Of a stretch of DNA of 58,792 nucleotides, positions 42,989 to 54,300 are shown piece after piece; position 1 is the stretch's first letter, and the number at the start of each line of letters is the position of its first letter. The translations under genes and the position numbers were made by a program. A model generated the notes under the pieces. The model was not told the origin of the DNA and searched no databases. It saw nothing but the letters and a program-made list of their open reading frames with translations. Source of the stretch: Perkinsus marinus ATCC 50983 (taxonomy: Eukaryota; Perkinsozoa; Perkinsida; Perkinsidae). The stretch is from positions 31,393-90,184 of the forward strand of contig NW_003212281.1 in assembly GCF_000006405.1 (NCBI RefSeq), written 5' to 3'.

Positions 42989-44024
42989 GATATGAGGACG
43001 GTAGGTGAAAAATGAGAGCCATAAGCGTGCTTCTTCGAAGTCAAAACGGCACTGCCGTGATAGCAACTAACTTGTGATGCACATTTCAATCTTAGAGGCC
43101 TATGGAGCAGTACTTTCATATGATGAAAGAAACGGACGAAGAGGAAAAGCAAATAAAGGCATTACTGCTGCTGGGGCGGTTCGGCCAGAGAATCTGTCCG
43201 AACCGCCAAGTAGGTGTACAGGCGTGGTGAGCTAGAGAAAAAGTGATATCAGATATAATAGGTTACCAACAAGACTCACTAAATATATTTTGTTACATAC
43301 TTATCAACGCAAGAAAATGTTCGACACGTTTTGGATACACATGAGAAATTAGCAATCGTGGAAATGATGCCTCTCAAAACATCGTACGGTGTTCTGACGC
43401 AACGTTTTTCTTGACAAAATATCGAGCTAATATTTTGCAACACAAATATACATCATCCGACGTTGGTAATCGTTGTATACAAACGGTAGAAGACAAAATC
43501 ATACTCAAGTTAGCAATCCAACATTACACACACGTTTTACGAAGTTGCATGAAAAACTTGGTCCGTGGGAATCGAACCTGCGCAGTCTCGCATGATGGGC
43601 GGGCGCTCTACCAACTGAGCTGCACGAATCGGGCCGAGGCGACTTTCAGAGACAGCACAATTGCGTGAATCTTGCTGGACTGCATCGCTCCGCTAGGTTT
43701 TTGTGACATGTATAAAAGATTTAAAATTGTCAGGCCTGGGATTCGAACTTGCGGTCATTTTAAATCGGCTCCTTGTCGAAACTGTTGTGTTACATTCTCG
43801 CAGACTAGTGCGTGCTCAACCTGTGTCGGGCTGCTACGTATGCTATTTAAACTTCAACGCAATTGAACGGCTAGGTCGCGAGAAGACGGCTTCATTTTGC
43901 CTATATACTCTAGCCGCAGGTAATGCCGGTTTGATTTTAGCGCGCGCCCGGGGCCCCCACCCCAGCGCGCGCAATTTTGTTAAGGCGATGGGTTGGGTTT
44001 CTTGGCGAAACCGGCGCGGGATCC
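42989..44024. repeat. Array module R2, copy 6, left end replaced by the inserted element
   Basis: Starts about 22 bp into the module (TATGAGGACGGTAGGTG) and runs to GGGATCC. The most diverged R2 copy overall; the array ends here. Confidence 0.85.
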
Positions 44025-46136
44025 ACCCAGGAGCTCTCCCAGGAGAGCAGTGCGTGAAAACGCGTTTAATGGACTACGATCAGGAGCGCTCCCATGATCA
44101 CTCTGATGAGTGCTCCTCGGCATGTTCAATAAGTATTTTTTGCTCGCCCGAGAGTGCTCTTAGGATTGCGTTTTCCAGGAGAGTTCTCATCGCTCCTGAA
44201 ATCGTGCTCACGGGATTTGAGGCGCGCGCTCATTGATTTTGGCGGAGCGTAGTGACGTTAGTTTTACAATTCCGCGAGTTAAGCCGCCCGTTCAATAGAC
44301 CGATTTTGAATTTGAGAAGCGTTTCTAGAAACGATTCTGGGATTTTCTGTTCATAGAACCAGCTCCGGAAACGATCCCAGAAACGTTTCCAGAAGTGGTT
44401 CTTAGCGCGTTCAAAGGAGCTTGTGCGCGATTCTGAGAGCGTTTCCAGAATCGCAGATTCCAGAACCACTCCGAGTGGTTCTGAAAATTTCGTGGCGCGT
44501 GACAGAAGCTTCATAGAGAAGAGCGCCGAGAAGGGAAATGTGTGGAGTCCAGAAGAAACAACTCTCCTTGGAGAATTGCCAGTCCCGAACTGGTTATGAG
44601 GGGCGATACAGCAAGAAAAGAGGTCATACTCAGCAGGGACATGACGTTTGTCGCCAAACAGACTCGAGAGGGTTTGCGAGTTGGGCCCCAACTGTTGAGC
44701 TAGTAACCGGGAGGTCGGAGGTTCGATCCCGGGAGGTGACATGTGAAAATATATCGGGTCTGGACCCTAGAATCGACCACCTCCAATCCTCTAGAGCGAC
44801 TCTAGAGGACCGCAGTACTGAGGTTGGGCAACCAGGTACCGCTTACTAACGGGTCAGTAGGTAAAGTTTACCTGGTAAACAGCCTACTGACAAGTACTGG
44901 TACTCGTTCATAGGTAGACCGCTCGACAGTAACTACTAGTTACTAACTGCTATTTCGCAAAGTAGTCATTCTAGCTCAGTAGGATAAGCTAGTATACTGT
45001 GACCCAGGTGTCTCAGGTTCGAATCTTAGTAGAGCCTCTACTGTAGAGGTATATTTCGGAATTCAGGGATAGTCGAGGAAGTCGAGGTATGGCCTCAGGT
45101 TCCATCCCGGGGAGCCTCATTTCTCACGTACTTTATTTGTCCATTCTGGAATCGAATCGATGTTGGAATCGATTTTAAAAATCGTGTCTACTGAACGCGA
45201 GTCGGAATTGATTCTGGAATCGCTTCCGAGATCGATTTTCAACTTTCAAAATCGTGTTTATTGAACACGACTTCAGGAACAATTTCGAAAATCTATTTTG
45301 AGAATCGATTCCAGCATCGCACACAGCCTTGTCTATTGAACGGGTGGAAGGTCGGAGTGAGCCCCACCGCCGGTGGGCCAGGCCTTACCGAAATCTTAAG
45401 TACGTCCTTAAGAACGTGGGTTAGTGCTACAAACTAACCCCCTTACAGTAAGGGCCTTGCCGTCCTTGAAAAAATAACGTTAAATCTTAAGGTTTCTCAC
45501 CTTAAGAGTGAGTGTCACTCTCAACTTATGAGTCTTAACTTAAAACTCTTGAGTAAGAGTGAGTCTCACTGTTTCTTACCTCAGTGAGTCTGAGGAACTT
45601 GTGAACTTACCCCTTCTTGTTTGTTAGTGAAACGATCTAACCTCAGTTTCTTCAGTTTTTCCCGTCTTAAGGTATGTGGTTAGTCACTAACCGCCTACTA
45701 GATCCTCTTTCATTAACCGTTAGTAAAAGAGGCTCGTTGTTTCCAACTGTCAAAGATGCTAAGTACAAAAGTAATCGATCAAAAGCTGCGCGACGAGCGA
45801 AGCGATGCAAAGAGCTCTCTCAAGAGAGGTTTTGAAGCGCGCGTTTCAAGGCTCTGTTATTTGAACAGATTTTCTGCTGACTCCTAGGAGAGCTCCCGAC
45901 ATATTTCGGGAGCGCGTTAGTTGAACGTGATTCCAGGAGAACACTTCAAAAGCGCTATTCAGCAGCACTCTCAGGAGCCTGTTTTGTGTTGTTTCTTGAA
46001 CACCCGGTAAGCGAGAGGATGAAAGAAGAATAGCGCCCGCCCAAGCGTAGCAAAAATGTAAGCGTGATGAAATGGTGCGTTGCTAAGCGGCGGGCGGCGG
46101 AAATCATTCGCGAGCTATCCATCAGATTGTGCTCAC
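44025..46136. other. Short-palindrome-rich, non-coding region
   Basis: No believable gene. Successive blocks use different palindromic words: GAGCGCTCC (44030-44240), GAAACGTTTC (44280-44480), TACCTGGTA/ACTAGT (44800-44960), AATCGATT (45130-45320), CTTAAG and GAGTCTCACTC (45380-45720), GAGAGCTCC (45800-46000). The phrase TTGAAC or GTTCAATA recurs between them. tRNA-like box-B words appear at 44721-44731 and 45015-45025. Confidence 0.6.
44952..45036 (+). repeat. tRNA-like relic
   Basis: Box-A-like TAGCTCAGTAGGATAAGC and box-B-like CAGGTTCGAATC stand at roughly tRNA spacing. The T-stem is poor and the acceptor does not pair, so a SINE or tRNA relic. Confidence 0.5.
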
Positions 46137-46339
46137 CGTAACTAGTATATCGCTCTCGCGAGATCACAGGTTATGGCGTCTAATATGTATACGTCGGACT
46201 GCCAATTACTCAGTGAATTTGGCCACGAGTTCGTCCCCCACAAGACCAAGTAGTCCTGGGAGGCGGTCGAGGCCGAAGGCATGGGCCTTCTCTGGACGGA
46301 GTCGGATCACTTGAGGTGCAAGCCTATGAAACCGGCCAC

Positions 46340-46460
46340 TAGTGGTCGTTGTGCGCGGCGTGTGCGCACAATAGCTAATGTACAGATTATCGATTAGTGA
46401 TCTGCGGCTGACACGGCCGATTCCCTTGCTCTCCCAGCATGTCGAGTTCGAGAGATCAGC
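46340..46460. repeat. 121-bp direct repeat, copy 1
   Basis: From TAGTGGTCGTTGTGCGC to GAGTTCGAGAGATCAGC, identical by eye to 46617-46737. Contains a TGTGCGC/GCGCACA inverted pair. Confidence 0.9.
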
Positions 46461-46616
46461 AACCTCCACATGGTGCCCAGACCCACCGTGGCCCCCAAGT
46501 GTCTCCGAGGAATGCTTTGGACACCGCTGCTAACATTAACGCGCGGTTAACTGCTAGCTTTATGCATGGCGACGAGACCCAGTCGCCCCCGCCGCAGCTA
46601 ACTCCGGAAATCCGTG

Positions 46617-46737
46617 TAGTGGTCGTTGTGCGCGGCGTGTGCGCACAATAGCTAATGTACAGATTATCGATTAGTGATCTGCGGCTGACACGGCCGATTC
46701 CCTTGCTCTCCCAGCATGTCGAGTTCGAGAGATCAGC
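46617..46737. repeat. 121-bp direct repeat, copy 2
   Basis: Second identical copy, 277 bp downstream of the first and 4 bp before the large hairpin. Confidence 0.9.
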
Positions 46738-46741
46738 GGTC

Positions 46742-46816
46742 ATCTTGCTGTCTGTGAGGATGTAAAGATGTCGCATCTTTACAATGTAAAGTTTACATCC
46801 TCACAGACAGCAAGAT
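46742..46816. other. Hairpin with 25-bp perfect arms and nested palindromes
   Basis: Arms 46742-46766 and 46792-46816 (ATCTTGCTGTCTGTGAGG and so on, against its exact complement) enclose a 25-nt centre. The centre can itself pair as AAAGATG/CATCTTT or CTTTAC/GTAAAG, giving competing structures. Confidence 0.9.
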
Positions 46817-48030
46817 CGTCCACTATCGAGTTGTCAAGCTACTCAAGATCGCTCTGGCTCTAGACGGTCCAGCACGGTTGGCTAAGTATCCCAAATCTTG
46901 GACGAAATGGGAATTTTCCCATGCTAGACGATCTGCCTTGCTTATAAAGGCACTTGGTACACTCGTGGGCTCACTTGGTCGGGTACATTTCTACCACTGT
47001 CCTTCGCAGTTCAACCTTGCAGATGCCTACTCTCGAGGTACTGCTCCCTACTCGGTGGACCATGTGGCTACTCAGAGCTGGTTAGACCAGCTGCATGAGG
47101 ATTCGACCGAGGCTTCCATCGTAGGTCGTCCATAACTTCGAGGCATCTATCGATGAAGCCGACCTGATATGTTATGCTCCTGATGGCCAGGATAATCGCC
47201 ACATCGACGATAGCTAGGATCGGATATCCAGGATCTGATTAGACAAGGTCAAGCATCTGACACTTATTGCCAAGAGGTGAAGCAGATGTGCTCCTCTCTG
47301 GGCTCCCCTGACGTCTCCAAAGTCGATCCTTCCGATCTCTCTAAAGGCGAGCGCGCAAGGCTCAGAGCTATCTTCTCGGCGGACGGTCAAGGTCTCATCA
47401 GGCTCACGGTCGGGCAGCTACCAGGTCGTGAAGGCCCGCTTCTCGTTTCTTTAGGGTTGCAGGCCCGGGTTTTAGCCCGCTACCACGCGTTTCTCTGCCA
47501 CCGTCCTGCGAAGCACACCCACCGTGACGGTGGCACCGTCCTGGCGAGGTGGTCGGGACCGGTCCGTGTCAAGGGTGGAGGTGATTCTCAGCAGCTCGTC
47601 CAGATAGAGAGCCTGTCGGGCCGCTCGCTTGGACAAGTCCACATTTTCAACGTCAAGAAGGCTAATCTCTCGGATCAACAATTGCGGCTGATGAAGCAGC
47701 TCAGAGCTAAGGACGAGGAGGAAGAAGTCACAGCAGTTACTGCCAACTCTATATCTCCTATAGTCGTTGCTGACTTGCCTCCTTTGATGTCTACTCTGTT
47801 CTCTCATGCCCACTACGTACTTGGCCAGGATACCGATAACAAGACACCACTGGTGCACGTATCCTTGCTGGAACCGTCATCGACTTCATCAAGGCCGGGG
47901 TTCTGGGTCCAGACAGATCGCTGCGACCTGTGGGTTCAATGCCCACAATACGTGTTCGATAAGTTCAAGGACAGCACTTTCAGATGCAAAGATGTTGGTC
48001 TGAATTGTCGGTTACTTGTGAACTAGTAAC

Positions 48031-50145
48031 CATCATCTGGCATTGATTAATCAAGTCGCGTGATACCTTCTGTTTTCATTTGCTCTTCTTTCAGTCTTTC
48101 CTTTTGCTCTCCTCTCAACTTTCTTCTGTGCATCTACTCCTGACTATTGCTACTAGTAGCAATAGCGCCGCTCGGCAATGTGCTCGCCGTATCTAGTATA
48201 TCAAGTATATCGCTCGCCTATCGTGTGAAACGGTGATACCACATGAAGATGCATGAGTGCAAAAGAGTATATACACATTTTCGACCACCAACTCTCGTGC
48301 CTTTGAGTTATGTCTGCCATACGTGAAGATAAGATAGATCGTTGAAATATCTATCTGATGGATACTGTCGATTAGACAGTTGACATTTTGCAGTTCATCA
48401 CGACCTGGTTGCCTAGGCGAACAAATATCGCAATACTAAGGCTACGCAATACCGAGGCTATGCTGTTATTGACGGAAGCCACAAGCCCGAACTATCATAT
48501 AACGGTAGGCTGTTATGCAAGGCAAGGGTGACAAACAAGGCTGGGGTCCTACAACCGGGCCGAGAAGACGAAAAACAATAATCACAGGGAAAGCCAAACC
48601 CGAGCTGTTATCCGAGTCCGGAAGCTGCACCAGGGCGGGCTTCGGAGAATGCAACTTGGTGAGGAAGCGCCGTGCAGCAGTGCTGTCCGTGCGAGCAGCA
48701 GAGATTGGTAAAAATAACTTATAGAGGTAGCTTCCGGGCCGGGAGTTCCGGCCAGTCTTTGGGCGGCCGTTGGCGTCAATGCGGCCGCCAGCAATTCAAG
48801 CGCGACCATGTTACGAGATTCTGGAGACGCCGATATGTCTTTCAGTCAGCTGTCTTCATTGAAAACTCTTCAATCCCCAATAGCACTGGGACAATGCTGT
48901 GCAACCGCCTAACTTGAAGACTGGATGACCCACTGGATGTCCCGGGCATCCAGCCGCATTCCGATCATCATGTCCGGAAGGTGACTGGCTGCGCAAAGAC
49001 TACTATGGTAGTAGCTCTACTCTGTTAAGACTATGCACCACCGCAGAGGACGAAGACTCTGCTGAATCAGCAATGCTGATTCAGCATCACTGAGCAATTT
49101 GATGGTGCTGGCCCAGAACTGCTGGGTCACAGTCGCTGATAGCGGAACCCTTCGCTCAATTGAGGAAACCGAGGAGTCGCGAACGTGTCGTTCCCTCAGG
49201 AACTTCCCTGCGCGGTCCCTGCGCGTCGGGCGCGTGCAGGCTGCGCCCGAAGTCTGCACTCGACAATGTGCTTTCTGACTGGCAGTGCAAGTGTCTGGTG
49301 GCCGAAGGATAATTCCCACGAGACGTGGTTAAGCTCCATGGCACACATTTAAGTGTGACTCGCATGACAAAGCAGAGCCTTGGCGACTCACGAGGTGCGA
49401 GCGCAAATGGAACGCGGGGATGCCGGGCAAAGCCCAGAGCGCAGTGGTTAGCCGTGTGTGTCACACGGTGTGACTCGCACCACGCATACTATGGATTGCA
49501 TAGCTTCGCAGTGAGTGTGTGCCGTCACGTAACAACAATGTTATCAAAATCATGTTACGGTAACCCTCATCTTGTTTTCGCCACTGACAAGGCGAGATTG
49601 CCAGGGTGAAATTTGCAAGGGATGTCTCGTTGCTCCTTGTCACAAGAGCTTCTTGTGCTAGAGTATTCGATAATAGAACCAAGAATCTTGGTCCAAGATA
49701 TATTATAGACTACAATTTATAGTCCAAGTTTTACATCAACTGTACGATGCGTGCCGTACGTGATGATCATCACGTCGTGATGCACTAGCCTTACGCTGGC
49801 TGTGTGATGCGGTCGCATCATACGACCGTGGCGTCGCTGCGGCACGATGTCGACCATCGGCGTCGGCATGCGTTAGCTCCTGAGACAGGCGGTCTTTCAG
49901 ATTCGAAGGTCGCATGGTGTTCAGCGGCCGAGTCTCAGCATGTCTGGCTTGCTTTCATTCAGAGGAAAGCACCAAGTATTCATGCTGCATGGGCACCATG
50001 CCATGGGAGGAGTTGCCGCGACTTGCCGGAAGGCATACAGGGGCTCACAATGGTGTATAGCGAGTCGCTATTAGCGACAGCTGCCCTGTCCTCGTTGGAC
50101 TCCAACGGTTGGAGACATACCCAGGCTCCCAATAGTGCATAGCGA
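48031..50145. other. Unassigned intergenic stretch
   Basis: No convincing gene on either strand; longest frames are about 110 codons with no motif. Near 49750-49840 there are several small palindromes (GTGATGATCATCAC, TGCGGTCGCA). Confidence 0.35.
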
Positions 50146-50950
50146 CAGCTGACCTATCTTCGCTGGAAGCATATAGGGGCTCACCAAGCTACACGCCGCT
50201 CTGTTCGCGCTGGAGGCATACAGGGGCTTACAAAGCCGCATAGCCGCGGCTGTCTTGTCCTCGCTTGAGGCATACAGGGACGTACGAAGCCGGATAGACT
50301 CGGCTGCCCTGTCCTCGCTGGAGACATGCAGGGGCTCAGAAAGCTGCATAGCAGCGCCTGCCCTGTCCTCGCTTGAGGCATACAGGGGCTTAGAAAGCTG
50401 CATAGCAGCGGCTGCCCTGTCCTCGCTTGAGGCATACAGGGGCTTAGAAAGCTGCATAGCATTGGCCGCCCTGTCCTCGCTTGAGCTATACAGGGGCTTA
50501 CAAGGATGCATAGCCGCAGCTGCCCTGTCCTCGCTGGAGGCGTACAGGGACTTAGAAAGCTGCGTAGCAGCGGCTGCCCTGTCCTCGCTTGAGGCATAGA
50601 GGGGCTTAGAAAGCTGCATAGCATTGGCCGCCCTGTCCTCGCTTGAGGCATACAGGGGCTTAGAAAGCTGCATAGCAGCGGCTGCCCTGTCCTCGCTTGA
50701 GGCATACAGGGGCTTAGAAAGCTGCATAGCATTGGCCGCCCTGTCCTCGCTTGAGGTATACAGGGGCTTACAAGGATGCATAGCCGCAGCTGCCCTGTCC
50801 TCGCTGGAGGCGTACAGGGACTTAGAAAGCTGCGTAGCAGCGGCTGCCCTGTCCTCGCTTGAGGCATAGAGGGGCTTAGAAAGCTGCATAGCATTGGCCG
50901 CCCTGTCCTCGCTTGAGGTATACAGGGGCTTACGAGGCTGCATAGCCGCA
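50146..50950. repeat. 54-bp minisatellite with 270-bp higher-order repeat
   Basis: Core CCCTGTCCTCGCTTGAGG recurs every 54 bp (50361, 50415, 50469 and on), about 15 units, with degenerate units back to about 50030. Since 54 is a multiple of three, long frames stay open: on the minus strand an 18-residue repeat around SKPLYASSEDRAAAAMQL, and in another frame PSMPQARTGQPLL. Variant units follow a five-unit order (units 2-6 match 7-11), that is a 270-bp super-repeat. I treat it as satellite DNA rather than a gene because several frames on both strands are open and there are no flanking exons. Confidence 0.85.
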
Positions 50951-51072
50951 GCTCAGCCGCGATAGCGGGCGAAGTTTGCCGCCCCAGTAGCCGCACGACC
51001 ACAACCTACTCGGAACAGGCAGCTGCCGCTTGAAATAGGCCGGGCCGGCTTTAGGTCCAGAAAGGCATCAGT

Positions 51073-51253
51073 TGTCGTGAACAAGCAGGTAGGCTTCAGT
51101 ACTGTGCAACACAACAGCACAGAACAAGTCGAAGGCCATTCTGTCCACACGTACACCGTGTGCAATAGCTATGCGAAATAGATCAACTTGGCGAACGACT
51201 ACTGATGCTTTCAGTGAGAGCACTCACAACGGGAGCAGCACGAATCTACAACA
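51073..51253 (-). repeat. 3' LTR, 181 bp
   Basis: Identical to 55633-55813. Preceded in element sense by the purine tract. Confidence 0.95.
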
Positions 51254-51324
51254 TCCTGCCCCCCTTGTTCGCCAACTCACGAACAATAATAGTAGAAAAG
51301 GGGAAAGAGTAGCTTAACAGGTAG

Positions 51325-54300
51325 TTAACGCAAAGGGTCGTATCTATCAGGCGCCCTATGTGTTCTGGGATGCAATTTAACACGGTCAGCAACAGAGTCG
51401 TCAACAATAATTTGATCATCTGGGCTGACAATGAGCATATCTGAGTCTTCATCAATATCACTGGATGGGATGTCAATCGGAATAGGAGATGCGATAAGAC
51501 TTTCAGTAAACTCTAACTGATTACGACATGGGATAAGTCTATCAATGGTGGCAGTAACCATGCGGCCAACAGGAAGTCCATTATCATCAATAGGACGTAC
51601 TTGGCACGCAAATGGAGATACCTCTTCTACAATGTAGCGAGTATCAAAAAAACGCTGACCAGCATGCCGAATCTCTTTTGGCTTCGCAAGCCAAACTTGG
51701 TCGCCGACTGTGTAAGAGGCATTTCCAATAACCTGTGAAGCTGGAGGGACGGACGACGGAGTTTCTAGTCCACGGCGAATTTCTCGACCAGTTAAAGCTT
51801 CTGCAGGGCAAACTCCGCCAAGAGAACTATGTGGTGATAGATTATAGGAATCACATGCACGTTGAACACGTGTAGCGATGGGGAGGTCCGCTAGAATAGA
51901 GCACTTAGTTTTGAGTGATGCATGAAACCTTTCGCATACGCCATTACTGGTTGGTCGATAACCGCTTGTTAGGATCAACGTTACACCAACAGCTTTGAGC
52001 TTGTCACGTAGAGCACTCCACACTCCTCTATCCGCACGCAGGAATACAGGATATCCAAGGAGAGAGTGTTTGCAAATAGCGGTAAATGCTGCCCATATCG
52101 ACACTGCTTGTTCATTCAGAAGCATTGCAACCAGAGCGTATCGGGTATGTTCACATATAAGAGATAGGAGTGGCCGTGAATCTATATGAGTCACATCGGA
52201 CGCACATATAACCCACGGACCAGAAGCTAGGCGACGAGGGTCGCCAGTGACCAGAGGAAACAACTTCGCCTTATTCTTCTCGCATGTTTCGTTGGGGCAC
52301 TGTCGTAAAACCGTCTCGACATCAGCACGGAGTGAAGGCCAGCAGTAGTAACGGCCGACTATTTCTACCACCGGCAAGATACCACCATGCACAGTAGCTT
52401 CATGGACACTAGTAATGACACGGCCACGAAGAGAAGGTGGAAGATAGACTTTATTCCGGTACCAGTAGAGGCCTGATGTAGCATCACAAACCAAGGATTG
52501 TAGGTCATCATCAGGCAGGCCTTGCTCATACGCCTGTAGAATCTGGGGAACTGTTGGCCACCACATGTCATTAGGTGCACTTGTTGACAAGTTCCGAATT
52601 CCAGCCAGCGCGAACGTGCCGTCGACAGAGTAACAGTCTGGTAAGCCCTTGGGTAGCCGAGTCAAACTATCAGCTATGTTGGATTCGGATCTTACCCAGT
52701 GAATGGTCAACTGTAGATTAAACTCTACCATCAAGGTACGTATCAAATCTAGTCTTCTAACAACCAGTGGTTTGTACATACCATGAACTGTTATTTTCTT
52801 GTGGGATATAAGACGATCCACCCATGAATATACAGCTTTGGAGTCGGTGATCAACTCCAATTTCTTATAGTCATAATCGATAGCAACGTCCAAGGCCTTT
52901 AGTAATGCATCCAACTCTCTTATATTGGCATGAGCTGTGGGTCGAGTATCAGGGTCGACTGATGATGGCTGAGTGAGTGAGCAATGGTCATATAATACGT
53001 TGTCGTGCTCATCAGTAAGGGCAACTCCTATAGCCAGCATACTAGCATCGAACCACAACTTGATACATTGATAAGCACTCACTTCTTTTCCAAAATGAGC
53101 CTCAGGTAATAACCATAAACCAGACGCAGGATCGCCTCGTTCACGCAGTAATGCGCATAAATGTAATCCATATTTCCGGATTCCAATGGGAATATTTTTG
53201 AGCCACGAGCTTTTAGTAGTGTCGCAGATACGTCCCAAGAGTCGACGTCCAATAGCTGCGGCTATGCGCAACCAACCACATACTGGAACATGGGAACAAA
53301 GGGTCCCAAGCCAGGAAGAAAAGGACTTGCAGGAAACATACTCGCTGTTTCGCAGTTGCGACTCTATGCATAACAATTCATCAACTGTTAATCGGCGTCT
53401 CCATCGGAGTGCGCCATCATCAGCTCGGTAGACTACCAAACCCAAGAGTCGACTACCCTCAATAGGACATGGATCTTTAGTGGTAAGAGAATTCCGCAAT
53501 AAAGCCGCTCGAACACGGTCAACACCATCTTCTTGAGTATTGTTATTATCAGCGGAAGGTTCAATCATAGAACTTCTACAGACTTTGGGGACGATGATAT
53601 CATCAAAGTATCTCAAGTTCCTCGTCGGCTCATCCTTGAGGGAGAAATCAAGTATTGATTTCAACATACGAGGAGCTGAGCTTGCTCCAAACCCTAACCG
53701 GCAGAGACGATAGTAGCAACCATCTACACGATGATCTAGGCGGATGATCTGATACCAAGACTGATCTGGATCCATGAACAGACTTGGATATGCCCGGGAT
53801 ATATCGAGAACATCGCCTTCAGAAATTCGTCTCCATTTACGAATCTCTTTTTGGCAGTTACCCGCAAACGGATCGCTTGCCATTATACAATATCGATTTA
53901 TATAGGTATAATCAATAGCAGGCCTCACGGCCGTTGTTTTGTGACCTTGAACAACTGGTACAATAGGTAGGACACAACGTATTTTATGCAATTCATCTTC
54001 ACCAACCCGAACAAGCCACCCCTGCTCGATCCAGCTATCGAGCTCAGCAAACAGTGCTTGTTGTTGGTCCTCTAAAAGATGCTTGATTGAGTATTGTTCT
54101 GGACAACAAATATAGTCTGGTGGTTTATCATTTAACCACTTCCAGCCAACCTGCCACCTGAAAGTACCATCAGCTTGTTGGAGCCGTTTGCAGGTGCAAT
54201 CTGGGGCATCCAACAAAATAGTGCCATCAGGGTACTCATGTACCGTACAGGATTCTAAGTCATAGACGGTAGCTTGTGACGTGTCCGGAACAGCGGCACC

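Larger units (their letters stand above)
46137..48030 (+). mobile_element. Fossil LTR-type retroelement pieces (gag start and pol parts)
   Basis: Plus-strand fragments of a retroelement: a reverse-transcriptase-like piece near 46200-46330, a Gag-like start near 46440-46615, an RNase H end near 46980-47040 (HCPSQFNLADAYSRG) and a stretch from 47277 to 48026 resembling linker and integrase C-terminal parts (VLARWSGPVRV). The pieces are incomplete and out of usual proportion; the element is broken in several places. Similar ACTAGTATATCGCTC words occur near 46140 and CTAGTATATC near 48190 and may be remnants of its ends. Family Ty3/gypsy or BEL/Pao, unresolved; older than the element at 51 kb. 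Confidence 0.65.

Noticed and set aside
31388-43635. Functional tRNA genes in the R2 modules
   Set aside because: Boxes A and B are clean, but two T-stem pairs and the whole acceptor stem fail and the residue before the anticodon is not T.
47472-47858. 128-codon minus-strand frame
   Set aside because: It is the shadow of the plus-strand retroelement piece at 47277-48026.
50146-50950. CRISPR array
   Set aside because: Units are contiguous 54-bp tandem copies with no unique spacers, in eukaryotic DNA.
50071-51002. 290- and 273-codon minus-strand frames as repeat-protein genes
   Set aside because: They overlap each other over a 54-bp satellite whose period is a multiple of three; frames on the other strand are open too and no flanking exon supports them.
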